A DNA stretch of 64,000 nt, taken from contig CATNEN010000031.1 of assembly GCA_950097015.1 (NCBI GenBank), positions 868,001 through 932,000 of the forward strand. The letters run 5' to 3'. Source of the DNA: Macrostomum hystrix. Taxonomy: Eukaryota; Platyhelminthes; Macrostomidae. This document shows, one piece after another, positions 1-18,594 of this stretch (within the stretch, counting starts at the first letter, position 1; each line of letters starts with the position of its first letter). Made by a program: the position numbers and the translations under genes. The notes under the pieces are model-generated. The model searched no databases. It saw only the letters and a list, made by a program, of their open reading frames with translations, and was not told the DNA's origin.

Positions 1-1
1 G

Positions 2-7807
<7,806 letters not shown>

Positions 7808-9009
7808 GCTCAAGAAGCTCTCTTCTGCTTGTGTTGTGTACACAATTGCTGAGGCACTGCAGAGCTTGAGCATATTCTCAGATTTATTACCATTTATAAC
7901 ACTTCTGCTCTGTTCCCAAAATGCTTATTTGCTGTAATCCCATTCTTAAATTGCAACTTCCTAGCCGCTATAGAATTTCAAATAACTTGCCCCAATCTGA
8001 CTTTGAAATCCTGTCGTTTGTTGTCGCAAGAATCAGCAAACCATAGACAGCTTCTTGACAATCCAGTGTAACATAATTTGCGATATTACGTATTGACGAG
8101 ACAATTTTGCCAGTTCTGTTTGAGAAGCAGAAGCATTGTTATTATTTATTGCTTGTTTCAAAACTTCTGTCTGTCTTATCTGAGTTTCTGCTCTGTCCCT
8201 CTGTTGTCCAACTGCACAAAAATAGGCTTTTTATTGCAATGTTAAACCTGGATTTAAGTAAACTCTTTACTTTACATGCGCAATCAAATACAAATCTAAA
8301 ATAAAAATATGAGACACGCACTATTGTCCAATTACCACACTGGCACCTTTACTTGCTAAAATAAATTTTGCAACACTAAATAAAGCACCGGACCAATTGG
8401 ACTTACTCCATCCATTCAGTCAGTCAATTGCATAGTAGCAAAATGCGAGCAAAAAATGGCTCAGCAGCCATTGCCGTGGGCAAATTAAGTGGGCATTATT
8501 ATGGCTATTTGCCGGGTTCACTTTTGCCTGTTAAACTGCTGACTGTTCCTAATGTGCCATTGTATTTGGGCCCATTGCCTGCCAGGTGGAAATGCATAAA
8601 AAACCAGCTTGCTGTAGTTTGTACGGACAAGGGGATGATTTGTTCCCGGCCTGCTCTTGACTGCTGTCAATCAAAATTCGACCTCAAACTATGCCGCCAG
8701 GTAGGCTACTCAAACCTCGCCCTGTGCAAGCCTCAACTCAACTTAACTTATGCTTCAAATGTCGGCGCAAAGGTTCAATGAAAACATAATTATTGTAAAA
8801 TACTTATAAATGAAAAAAGACCAAATATACTTCAGCAAGGAATATAGACAACAGTCCGGCAGTAAAGAATGCCATAGAGAACGACAGATAATGATTTATT
8901 AATTTCTCTCCATTATTGTATACCATTAATTTCTCCTTTAATTATACATGTACACATGATTGATAAAAACGATGAGATCAATAGGAGCGATTGGTAGTTA
9001 TAGAGTGCA
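7808..9009 (+). other. Fezf 3' flank with candidate polyadenylation signals
   Basis: AT-rich, non-coding. AATAAA hexamers at 8300-8305, 8360-8365 and 8379-8384 fall 0.5-0.6 kb after the Fezf stop and could end its 3' UTR. No further gene is visible here. Confidence 0.5.
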
Positions 9010-9295
9010 ATAAAGAATGATAGATAGTAGCATAGAATGATAGAGAGTGACAGTGAACGATAGGGAGTGACAGCGAATGATAGGGAGTGACAGTGAATGA
9101 TAGAGAGTGACAGAGAACGATAGGGAGTGACAGAGAATGATAGGGAGTGACAGAGAACGATAGAGAGTGACAGTGAATGATAGAGATTGACAGTGAATGA
9201 TAGAGAGGGACAGAGAACGATAGGGAGTGACAGAGAATGATAGAGAGTGACAGTGAATGATAGAGAGTGACAGTGAATGATAGCTCCTGACAGCA
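9010..9295. repeat. 20-bp minisatellite (GATAGNGAGTGACAG core)
   Basis: About 14 copies of a 20-bp unit, TGATAGAGAGTGACAGTGAA and close variants, with substitutions at a few fixed positions. Intergenic, 1.2 kb past the Fezf stop. Confidence 0.95.
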
Positions 9296-10200
9296 AAAGC
9301 CCTCAGTCACAGGCAGTGCAGGCAGTCGGGGTCAGCCTATGCTACAGTAGCTAACCCACAGTGGACACAAGTGTGAGTGTAAGGCATCCGTGTGTGCCGC
9401 AAAAACACAAGTGGGTGATCAAACTCGCAGCCGAGTGGACTAGCAGCTGTTAACCGGGGGGGGGTGGGTCGGGGAGGTTAGGGCCTCTTAGCCAGGTGAG
9501 CGTGAAAAAAGCAGCGTTCGATGGCCGAGCTCAGGGAGAAATAAGCTACACAAACACCCAGCGCTCTCTCGCACACTGGCCGCTTATTCGGCACGCTCAA
9601 TCCAGCTCAGGTTAGTCTCAGATATGCCCCACTATGGGAATTGTGCCTATAGCTGTGTTTGCCTAGAGTCGCGAGTTGTAGCTCCGGCCGTAAGCACTCC
9701 AGATCACCGCAACACTTGAGCCTTTGGCTCCCGCTTTCACTAGCCAATAACTCAATCTTCTTTTTCTCAGAACCGCAGCTCTACTTGATTATTTTTTCTT
9801 CCAACTGGCTTCTAACTCACTCTCTCACTCTCTCTCCCTATTTTTCCCCATTTCCCTGTTATGAAAAAAAGGCGAAAGCGCCATTGCTTGCCGGGGAGAA
9901 GAACTGAATAGTTTAACGAAATATTCAAGAGCAGATTTGTCGGGTGGAATTCCTGCTCAACTACCGAGGTAGGCTGGGGTTGACGCGAGCGGATAAGGGC
10001 CAGGTGTTGCGCGCCCCCCACAAGCTGTGAGTTCCTGAGTTCATAATCCCAATGCTAGAGCTCACTCTCAACAGACCTGCCGATTTCAGTGTCGCGTGTT
10101 TTAACTAAGTATTGCATTCCGTTTTCATAGCTGCGAAACACTAAGGAAGTAAATCAGGAATTTGAGAACTCACTGGACCAGTCAGAGATGAGCTTAATCA
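9296..10200. other. Non-coding spacer
   Basis: No supported gene. Contains a run of nine G (9458-9466) and pyrimidine-rich tracts near 9820-9860. ORFs of about 70-80 codons on both strands show no family resemblance. Confidence 0.6.
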
Positions 10201-10204
10201 ATTC

Positions 10205-11643
10205 TAGTTCTCACAGTCTAGCAATCCATTCTGCTTCTTATAATCACAGTCTAGCAATCCATTCTGCTTCTTATCATCACAGTCTAGCAATCCATTCTGC
10301 TTCTCATCATCACAGTCTAGCAATCCATTCTGCTTCTCATCATCACAGTCTAGCAATCCATTCTGCTTCTTATAATCACAGTCTAGCAATCCATTCTGCT
10401 TCTTATAATCACAGTCTAGCAATCCATTATGTTTCTCATCATCACAGTCTAGCAATCCATTCTGTTTCTCATCATCGTCACAGTCTAGCAATCCATTCTG
10501 TTTCTCATCATCACAGTCTAGCAATCCATTCTGTTTCTCATCTTAGTCACAGTCTAGCAATCCATTCTGTTTCTCATCATAGTCACAGTCTAGCAATCCA
10601 TTCTGTTTCTCATCATCACAGTCTAGCAATCCATTCTGTTTCTCATCATCGTCACAGTCTAGCAATCCATTCTGTTTCTCATCATCACAGTCTAGCAATC
10701 CATTCTGTTTCTCATCTTAGTCACAGTCTAGCAATCCATTCTGTTTCTCATCATAGTCACAGTCTAGCAATCCATTCTGTTTCTCATCATCACAGTCTAG
10801 CAATCCATTCTGTTTCTCATCATAGTCACAGTCTAGCAATCCATTCTGTTTCTCATCATCACAGTCTAGCAATCCATTCTGTTTCTCATCTTAGTCACAG
10901 TCTAGCAATCCATTCTGTTTCTCATCATAGTCACAGTCTAGCAATCCATTCAGTTTCTCATCATAGTCACAGTCCAGCAATCCATTCAGTTTCTCATCAT
11001 CGTCACAGTCTAGCAATCCATTCTGTTTCTCATCATCACAGTCTAGCAATCCATTCTGTTTCTCATCTTAGTCACAGTCTAGCAATCCATTCTGTTTCTC
11101 ATCATAGTCACAGTCCAGCAATCCATTCTGTTTCTCATCATAGTCACAGTCTAGCAATCCATTCTGTTTCTCATCATAGTCACAGTCCAGCAATCCATTC
11201 TGTTTCTCATCATAGTCACAGTCCAGCAATCCATTCTGTTTCTCATCATAGTCACAGTCCAGCAATCCATTCTGTTTCTCATCATAGTCACAGTCCAGCA
11301 ATCCATTCTGTTTCTCATCATAGTCACAGTCTAGCAATCCATTCTGTTTCTCATCATAGTCACAGTCTAGCAATCCATTCTGTTTCTCATCATAGTCACA
11401 GTCTAGCAATCCATTCTGTTTCTCATCATAGTCACAGTCCAGCAATCCATTCTGTTTATCATCATAGTCACAGTCTAGCAATCCATTCTGTTTCTCATCA
11501 TAGTCACAGTCTAGCAATCCATTCTGTTTCTCATCATAGTCACAGTCCAGCAATCCATTCTGTTTATCATCATAGTCACAGTCCAGCAATCCATTCTGTT
11601 TCTCATCATAGTCACAGTCCAGCAATCCAATCTGCCTCTCATA
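10205..11643. repeat. 33/36-bp two-class minisatellite (1.4 kb)
   Basis: About 40 copies of a unit with core AGTCTAGCAATCCATTCTG and tail TTTCTCATCAT. A 33-bp class (CATCATCACAG) and a 36-bp class (CATCATAGTCACAG) alternate in the first half, then give way to a nearly pure 36-bp run. Both lengths are multiples of three, so a 491-codon open frame of SLAIHSVSHH repeats results; it has no features of a gene. Confidence 0.96.
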
Positions 11644-11898
11644 GATTGAGAACTATTTCCTGATTTTGAGCCATTAGAAACTGCAGGTAACCTTGACTTT
11701 TGCATCTCATTCTAAGTATTCTGTCGGCATCAACTCCTGACAGTCAATGCTAGTCCGCCGCACATTTAAAGACTGCAACTCCATTATATTTTAAAGGATG
11801 CACAAAAGGTGTTAAAGATGCCGCCGCCAAAAAGCAGAATGAAAGCCTGAAAATGCACCAGCTCAGCTGATGTGTTTGTGGTGGCACTCACTTAAGCA

Positions 11899-11952
<54 letters not shown>

Positions 11953-13535
11953 CACACGCGTGCGCTCACGTCAAAAAGCCTTTCAACTTTTCCGCCATCG
12001 AATATGCCCGTGTGTACTCTGGGCACAAATCTCTCCTTTCCTCTCCTTTTTCCCGCTTTGATGATCCTATATGATGCCAGGGCTGGGAGATGAGAGACGG
12101 ACCCAGACAGTCAGGCAAGGAGCAGCCGATCAAATTCAAACATTGGGGAGGGGGCAGTGTTGACACCGGCGGGCTCATCCAGACACTCCATGATGACCTC
12201 TCAAAATCAGTTCGGAATTCAATGCCGCAAAATTTGTCACTTCTCATTTCACCTGGTGGCGATCAGAAAAGGACCAATCTAAACCGAAGCGACTTCAGCC
12301 CCGCTGTCTGCTATTTTTTGTTAATACTATCCATTCAAATATGAGCCAGCTGTCAGTGAAAGCCCGCCAGTCCTTCACTGTCAATCATTGTGCGCGGAGC
12401 AAATCAAGCTGATTAGCACAGGCCGACTGCAGCAGCAACCCTATGCTCACATGGGCTAGCTATACTCAGCTGTCTATTGGGATAAAAGATGAGGGCTCGT
12501 GAGGCGCCCGTCAACCCGCCACCTTCCACACCGCATGGCCCGGGCGTCTGACAATGCGCCTGCATATGAGCGCGCGAAAATTTTAGGAGGTGAGAGACGA
12601 GTTGAGAGGGTGGCAGACAGGCAAGTGGGCTGGTCGGACTCCAAAAACTTTCACCAAGCCCGCGGGTGGCAAGCAGGTGAAGAGTTAGGGAGCAGAAAAT
12701 CAGTCCGCTCAGTTTTCCTCTTCTCACATTCCGGAAATGGGCATGGAAAGCCTTCGCGAAATAGAAGAGCTGTTGTGCTGTATCATCCAAGACCAAACGC
12801 TTGACTCTTGACTAGCCTGCCAGTGCTGTTGAAAGGCAGAGAGAGAGAGTGGAGAGAGCATTCTCACCGGCTTCCTGCCACCTTTCTGTTTCTCTGAGTC
12901 CTAAAGTGGAGCTTCCTGGAGCTCTGTGAGCAGCCGCGCGCTGCCGTTTCGGCCCCGGCAGCAGCGGGTCGTAAGTGGCCCGCGACCCGCTCAAATTCAC
13001 TTTCCTATAGCATTTCCCCCCCAAGGCCCCATTATCTGTCTCTGCGGCTCTCCTGCAGCCGCAGCAGCAGATTAAAGCTTTTGTTATACTTACAACTTTC
13101 ACAAGGGAGAGTTGCTCATGCCAGGACTCACTCTCACGCACAAGAGCTTTTCCCTCCTTTTGTTGCGACTGTTGTCTGACGGACAGCCACACTGCCGCGA
13201 ATGCTGGTGAATGAATCATTGCTTGCGGCTACAGGCTGGGGGTGTTAGTTCTGGCAGGCAATGGCAGCCACGCCGTTTCTAAGAAACACGCCAAGCTCCG
13301 TCGGCTGCTCCCGGGATTAGCCGGCTGGGCGGGGCGCAGACTGGGGGTGTGGAGGGAAACGCGAAGATTAATACACATGAAGACGGGCCCATGCAACTCT
13401 TCATTTGGGGAGTTAATTTAGTTTCTGGCCCGCTGGCCAGATGTCACCGTGGCAGGAGGTTTTCGGGTCTTCGGGAAGAAGTTTCAACTGCATAATCAGC
13501 AACCTGCCGAACCTTGAAAATTACAAAACGATTGC
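11644..13535. other. Non-coding spacer with (CAG)n
   Basis: A CAG run of about 17 triplets lies near 11898-11950. The rest is mixed-composition DNA, GC-richer between 12400 and 13350, with no recognisable protein on either strand. Confidence 0.6.
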
Positions 13536-13567
13536 CTGTACCTTCGTTGAAAAATTCTCCCAATCAG
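13536..13567. repeat. 32-bp dispersed exact repeat, copy 1
   Basis: A 32-bp stretch with core ACCTTCGTTGAAAAATTCTC occurs again without mismatch at 17261-17292, same orientation. It stands 50 bp before the 15-bp array. Possibly the remnant of a dispersed element. Confidence 0.85.
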
Positions 13568-13616
13568 TCTGCGTGCTTTTTTTCAGATAAACACCGCCTC
13601 AAAAGCCTGTTTCCAT

Positions 13617-14187
13617 TGGATTCTGCGAATTGGGATTCTGCTGATTGGGATTCGGTAGATTGGGATTCTGTAGATTGGGATTCGGTAGATTGGGATTCGG
13701 TAGATTGGGATTCGGTAGATTGGGATTCTGTAGATTGGGATTCTGTAGATTGGGATTCGGTAGATTGGGATTCGGTAGATTGGGATTCGGTAGATTGGGA
13801 TTCGGTAGATTGGGATTCGGTAGATTGGGATTCGGTAGATTGGGATTCGGTAGATTGGGATTCGGTAGATTGGGATTCGGTAGATTGGGATTCGGTAGAT
13901 TGGGATTCGGTAGATTGGGATTCGGTAGATTGGGATTCGGTAGATTGGGATTCGGTAGATTGGGATTCGGTAGATTGGGATTCGGTAGATTGGGATTCGG
14001 TAGATTGGGATTCGGTAGATTGGGATTCGGTAGATTGGGATTCGGTAGATTGGGATTCGGTAGATTGGGATTCGGTAGATTGGGATTCGGTAGATTGGGA
14101 TTCGGTAGATTGGGATTCTGTAGATTGGGATTCTGTAGATTGGGATTCTGTAGATTGGGATTCGGTAGATTGGGATTCTACAGATTG
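13617..14187. repeat. 15-bp minisatellite, highly homogeneous
   Basis: About 38 perfect-register copies of AGATTGGGATTCGGT. The only common variant is GGT to TGT at both edges; the central 25 or so copies are identical. Uniformity in the middle with variants at the ends suggests recent expansion or homogenisation. It is open in all forward frames and one reverse frame only because of its 15-bp period. Confidence 0.97.
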
Positions 14188-14189
14188 TT

Positions 14190-15235
14190 AGTCTCAAGAT
14201 TGGTATAAACATAAAATGCAAAAATGAAGTTGCAATGATGGTCTTCGTTGAGCACTGAGGCTATTACAAGTATTATTTGAGCACTCGAGTAATTCTCGCC
14301 CATGTCAGACATGTTCACCCACATGTAGGGCTCGGTACAATGCCAGCGGGCGGTCTGTCACATACTCGTTCGCTCGGCAATTTTCCTAACAACAAAAAAT
14401 TAGCCGTGTTGTTCGAGCGCCAACTGCCAGAAAGTGATAAATTGAAAGCAAAAGCAATATGGCAGCAGCGCAACACTGTGTTTCTAAGCGCCTTTAAGTG
14501 AGAGTTTTACCAGCGTGTGTGGCCACAGCGTGTGACTTTCCACAGCGAGGGGTCCGGGCCCCACCGCAATGTCCAATACTAAATATCCAGTGAGCAGTGA
14601 GCAGTGAGCAGCAGATGGCTGTGTCGGAAACACACCCAGCCATATTGCTCTTGGCTCAATCAAACCTGCCACTGTTGTCTGTAGTAACTAATAGAACATG
14701 CCTCTTTTAGGCGAGAAGTGGTTTAGCAAAGGAGCGAGAAAATTTGTTCCAGCTTTTATATTGGCCCGCTTATTTGTTAGTGAAGGAGAGACCAATACAA
14801 GGGAGTATTATTGGCACAAAAAGTGGCTTCAATTGAAAGTGGAGCGAGGGAGCGCGCCCTATGCTCTCCTAGAGGTAGAGTGCTCAAGTGAGAGGCAGGC
14901 GGAGAGTCGGCAGCGGGGGGCCCCGATCGAATCCAGGGCCCACTCGGCCACAGAGACGGAGATGGTGCGGGCGCGGGACCCCCTGCGGCTGGTTGGCTGG
15001 CTGAGGTTGCTAAGATTTTTATTAAAAATTTGTTCGAACAAAAGACAGCTACATATCATTATTATTATTATTATTATTTGGCACTAATATAGGCAGCTGA
15101 GGTGGGTTTGGGTGGTTTGGGCGACCCCACTTTCACCCGTATGGTGCTGTCTGTAGCTTTCTAATGGCAGACTTGATTGCGGCGGCTTCCGCCCCGCTGT
15201 GCCCAGTCGCTGGCCGCCGATGCCTGTCAAATTAT
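14190..15235. other. Non-coding spacer
   Basis: No supported gene. A 129-codon ORF at 14698-15087 has no recognisable features and ends in an (ATT)n microsatellite (15055-15077). Confidence 0.55.
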
Positions 15236-15751
15236 CTCCGGACTCGTTAGAGAAAGTGGGCGGAGCATTGTGTGACAGAGGGTCTGGCCTGCCTGCTTTG
15301 ACAAGCGGTGCAGTTCGATGCAGTGTCTAATGCGTGCTTTAGACAACTGAAGCACGGAGATTGCGACGAATTTCCAATAAAAACTTTTACTTTCAAATGC
15401 ATACTAATAGTAGTGTTGTAGTAATAAAATATTTAAATAATTATTTATCAAGCGTTTTTAATATCGATCGTCGTTATGATTGTAAATTTCCTTAAAGGTT
15501 TTAATGTTTCAGAAATTCAGAACATATATAACATAATCCATAAAACATAAAACATACATAACATTACTACTGTATACATGCGTTTCTGGATTCGATAGAA
15601 AAAGTGGGTGGAGCATTGTGACAGAGGGTGACGGCCTGCTTTGACAAGCTGTGCAGTTCGATACACTGTCTTAGTCGTGCGAAAAAGGCACGAAGATAGC
15701 GGCGAATTTCCATAAAAACGTTTACTTTCAAATGCATACTAATAGTAGTGT
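15236..15751. repeat. Direct duplication of about 175 bp
   Basis: A segment at 15236-15417 (starting near GAGAAAGTGGGCGGAGCATT and ending near CATACTAATAGTAGTGT) is repeated with divergence at 15583-15751. The copies are separated by about 165 bp of AT-rich DNA. It lies just outside the Tc1-like element at 15845 and may be part of another old element. Confidence 0.8.
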
Positions 15752-15844
15752 GTTTTTACTTCAAATTCTACAGAATCGCTCAAACAATAGTCAATAGTGT
15801 AGAAATAATAAAGTTTCCAACCTTTGACTTAAAAATCATTACTA

Positions 15845-16973
15845 CACCATTTACCCTCAATTTTGAACAACGAAAACTTCAATAGTGACAAACTCCGATT
15901 CAAATTCGACAGTTAGCGGCAAGGCACGTCAAAGCTACATTCAATTTTGACACAGTCAACTTCAATTTTGAAAAGGTCCGATTTAGCCCATGCGCGAGCC
16001 AAATCCTCACTCCTCAAGTTGTCTAAAACTCTGATTCAATTTTGACACACCGAACGACAAAAGTTACACTCTATGGTAAATTCTCCTGAATATCCGCTTC
16101 AATTTTATCAACTCCACTTCAATATAGACAGTCTACGTCCAATCTTGACGGACTTTTCATGACTATACAGTACATGAACCATCGGGAGCTTTTGCCATAA
16201 ACGAAATGGTCTTGTCCAGGGTAAAAGTTAGATGAGAGCCTTCTCTTCTCCGTGTCACTCTAGTTTAATCCGCCACCTTGACTCGCTTCCGTTCCGTCCT
16301 TATTTTTATACTCCATAACTTAGAAAATTTAAATGATCGACGAGGACGCGGAATCGTTTCTGGAAGAAGGTTCGGAGTCAACCGACGATCCGATTGACGA
16401 AGAGCAGCAGCCGGAACAAAGATGAAACCAGTCAGTTTCTGTTCAGGACCGACAGCGCCTAATTACAGCTCATGAGAACGGAGAGGACTTCGTACACCTT
16501 GCGATCCAACTGGGGATAAAGAGGACCACTGCTTATGCCATTGTTCGGACCGGCAGAGCTAATAAATGTTAACTGGCGTTTTTAATGAAGGCTTTACGTG
16601 AGGAAATGGGACGAATATATCCAACAGATGTTACGCTCCACCGACCACCTTTCTGTCTTACCAGTCCGTCAAAATTGGACGTAGACTGTCTATATTGAAG
16701 TGGAGTTGATAAAATTGAAGCGGATATTCAGGAGAATTTACCATAGAGTGTAACTTTTGTCGTTCGCAGTGTCAAAATTGAATCAGAGTTTTAGACAACT
16801 TGAGGAGTGAGGAATTGGCTCGCGCATGGGCTAAATCGGACCTTTTCAAAATTGAAGTTGACTGTGTCAACATTGAATGTAGCTTTGACGTGCCTTGCCG
16901 TTAACTGTCGAATTTGAATCGGAGTTTGTCACTTTTGAAGTTTTCGTTGTTCAAAACTGAGGGTAAAATGGTG
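15845..16973. mobile_element. Tc1/mariner-like element, 1.13 kb, 310-bp terminal inverted repeats
   Basis: Left arm 15845-16154 and right arm 16664-16973 are reverse complements with scattered mismatches. The element starts CACCATTT and is bounded by TA on both sides (15843-15844 and 16974-16975), the target duplication expected of the Tc1/mariner/IS630 superfamily. The arms contain many degenerate copies of TTCAATTTTGA. The core carries a broken transposase fragment (separate entry) and no catalytic domain, so the copy is non-autonomous. Confidence 0.85.
16333..16572 (+). pseudogene. Truncated transposase N terminus (helix-turn-helix)
   Basis: Frame 1 starts at ATG 16333 with an acidic stretch, hits TGA at 16423-16425, and stays open in the same frame afterwards through DRQRLITAHENGEDFVHLA and IQLGIKRTTAYAIVR to TAA. 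The second part resembles the N-terminal helix-turn-helix of Tc1/IS630-type transposases, where a helix and an LG(I/V)KRTTAY turn bind the terminal repeats. The DDE catalytic domain is absent. The in-frame stop and the missing domain mark a decayed or internally deleted gene. Family placement is from motif resemblance plus the TA duplications. Confidence 0.65.
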
Positions 16974-16975
16974 TA

Positions 16976-18594
16976 ATCGAGTTCTCAAGTGTAGATCGTC
17001 GTTTATGATTTAAATTTTAAAATGGCTGTTAAATATAATTTCAAAACTTATGAAACACAAATCAGAAAGTTATAGTTTGCCAAAAGTGATCAATTAAAAA
17101 GTTATTTGTTAAGTTTTTATTATTTGTTAAAAATAAAAAATTATACTTGTTTTGATTTCATTCAAAACAAGTGAGTTTTTGTTCATTAGTTTTAATTTGT
17201 TAGTGTTAATGTTAACGTTAATGCAGTTGAATTTGTTAAACAGGTATTTGCTAAGACTCACTGTACCTTCGTTGAAAAATTCTCCCAATCAGGCTAAGAC
17301 CCACTTTATTTCAAATCAATGGTTAAAGATTACTTTTTTTAAATCAATTAGTTTACCATCAAAAGTAAAAAAAAATCAACAGTTAAAAAATCAATAGTTT
17401 AAAATCAATAGTTCAAATTTTGTTTTAAACTTAATGATTTCGAAATCAATAGTTTAAAATCAATAGTGTCAAATCAAGGGCGTTAAAATCATTAAGTTTG
17501 ATACATCGAAAACATAAAATTGACAGTTCTGGTGTTAAAATCAAAGCGGTCAAGAGCAATTTATAAAAAACAGTGGCACTTTGTCATACCACTATACGAG
17601 GTATAGTGGTATGACAGGTACTCGTAGCCTTACCTATAAGTAATAAATGAATCAGCAGCCTACTCGCAAGTAGAGCTTAGAGTAAATTTTGTGTTGATTA
17701 AGAAAATAATTTCACAATTTATGCTCCTTGATGACGTATATACCGACGCGAACAGACAGACAGTCCTCATAATCTAATATTAGGCTAGCATGACTAGCAA
17801 TAGCCTGACTAGCAAACTAGGACACAAGAAAGCTTGAAAAAGTAAAATTCGCATATTGAGGCTTTTTCTGCTATTCAATCCTAGCTACAGCCTTTGCATA
17901 TCATCGCATATCTCCAGTGTCTCATCTTTCCCGTGTATCGTACCTCTACAGCGTCTTATCTCTCTCCCCTGTCTTTTTCTACTACTGTCTCATCTGTCTA
18001 TACCATGCCTTATCTCTCCCGTATCTTATCTCTCCCGAATCTTATCTCTCACGTCCCGAGTCTCTTCTCTCTTCTGTATCTCTCTCCCGACAAGGAAGCA
18101 TTTTGTACATTCATTGTCCGGGATGGTCTGCTGCAGTGTCAGTGCAGGCATTTGCTTACAGTGTCGGAAATCAGCCACCAGAGAGGGATGTAAAATAGTA
18201 GTCAATTTTTCAGCTCTATCAATCGTCCTCCTTTCTCCCCTCTCCTCTCTCTCACTCACTCCGATTTCTTCCCATCGAAGCTCCCGCCAGTGTAGCTAAG
18301 TTCACTCTCCATTCCCATAGGGAAATTAGAGGAGAAAATAATTTCTAATCGATCCACAGAAGTATAAATGCATATGTAATATACGCAAACAGTAAAACGC
18401 AGCGATATCTTGCTAATGTAATTCGTTAAAAAGACTGTACTATACACAGTGCTGAATGAAAATTATGCTAATATTTGTAGCTCGATTGTTTGCTTGCTCA
18501 TTAGATTTAGTATTTTTTATTTGCACTACCATTATTGTAACGGTAAAAGCCATAAAACATGCGTTGCATAGTGATAGCTTAGCATGGAGTAGGC
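16976..18594. other. AT-rich spacer with hairpin and pyrimidine-rich tract
   Basis: Largely AT-rich low-complexity DNA with frequent AATCAATAG-like words (17300-17500). Contains the second copy of the 32-bp repeat (17261-17292), a perfect hairpin (17583-17615) and a CTCTCCCGTATCTTAT-like pyrimidine-rich tract (17920-18090). No gene is supported. Confidence 0.55.
17583..17615. repeat. Perfect 15-bp inverted repeat (hairpin)
   Basis: GTCATACCACTATAC, a 3-base GAG loop, then its exact reverse complement. No repeat of it is seen elsewhere in the window. It could be a transposon-end fusion or a structured transcript; there is no gene beside it. Confidence 0.85.

Noticed and set aside
10188-11663. 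491-codon ORF with SLAIHSVSHH repeats
   Set aside because: By-product of 33/36-bp units; the antisense strand is equally open.
14698-15087. 129-codon ORF
   Set aside because: Runs into an (ATT)n tail, has an overlapping antisense ORF, and shows no domain or repeat of a known family.
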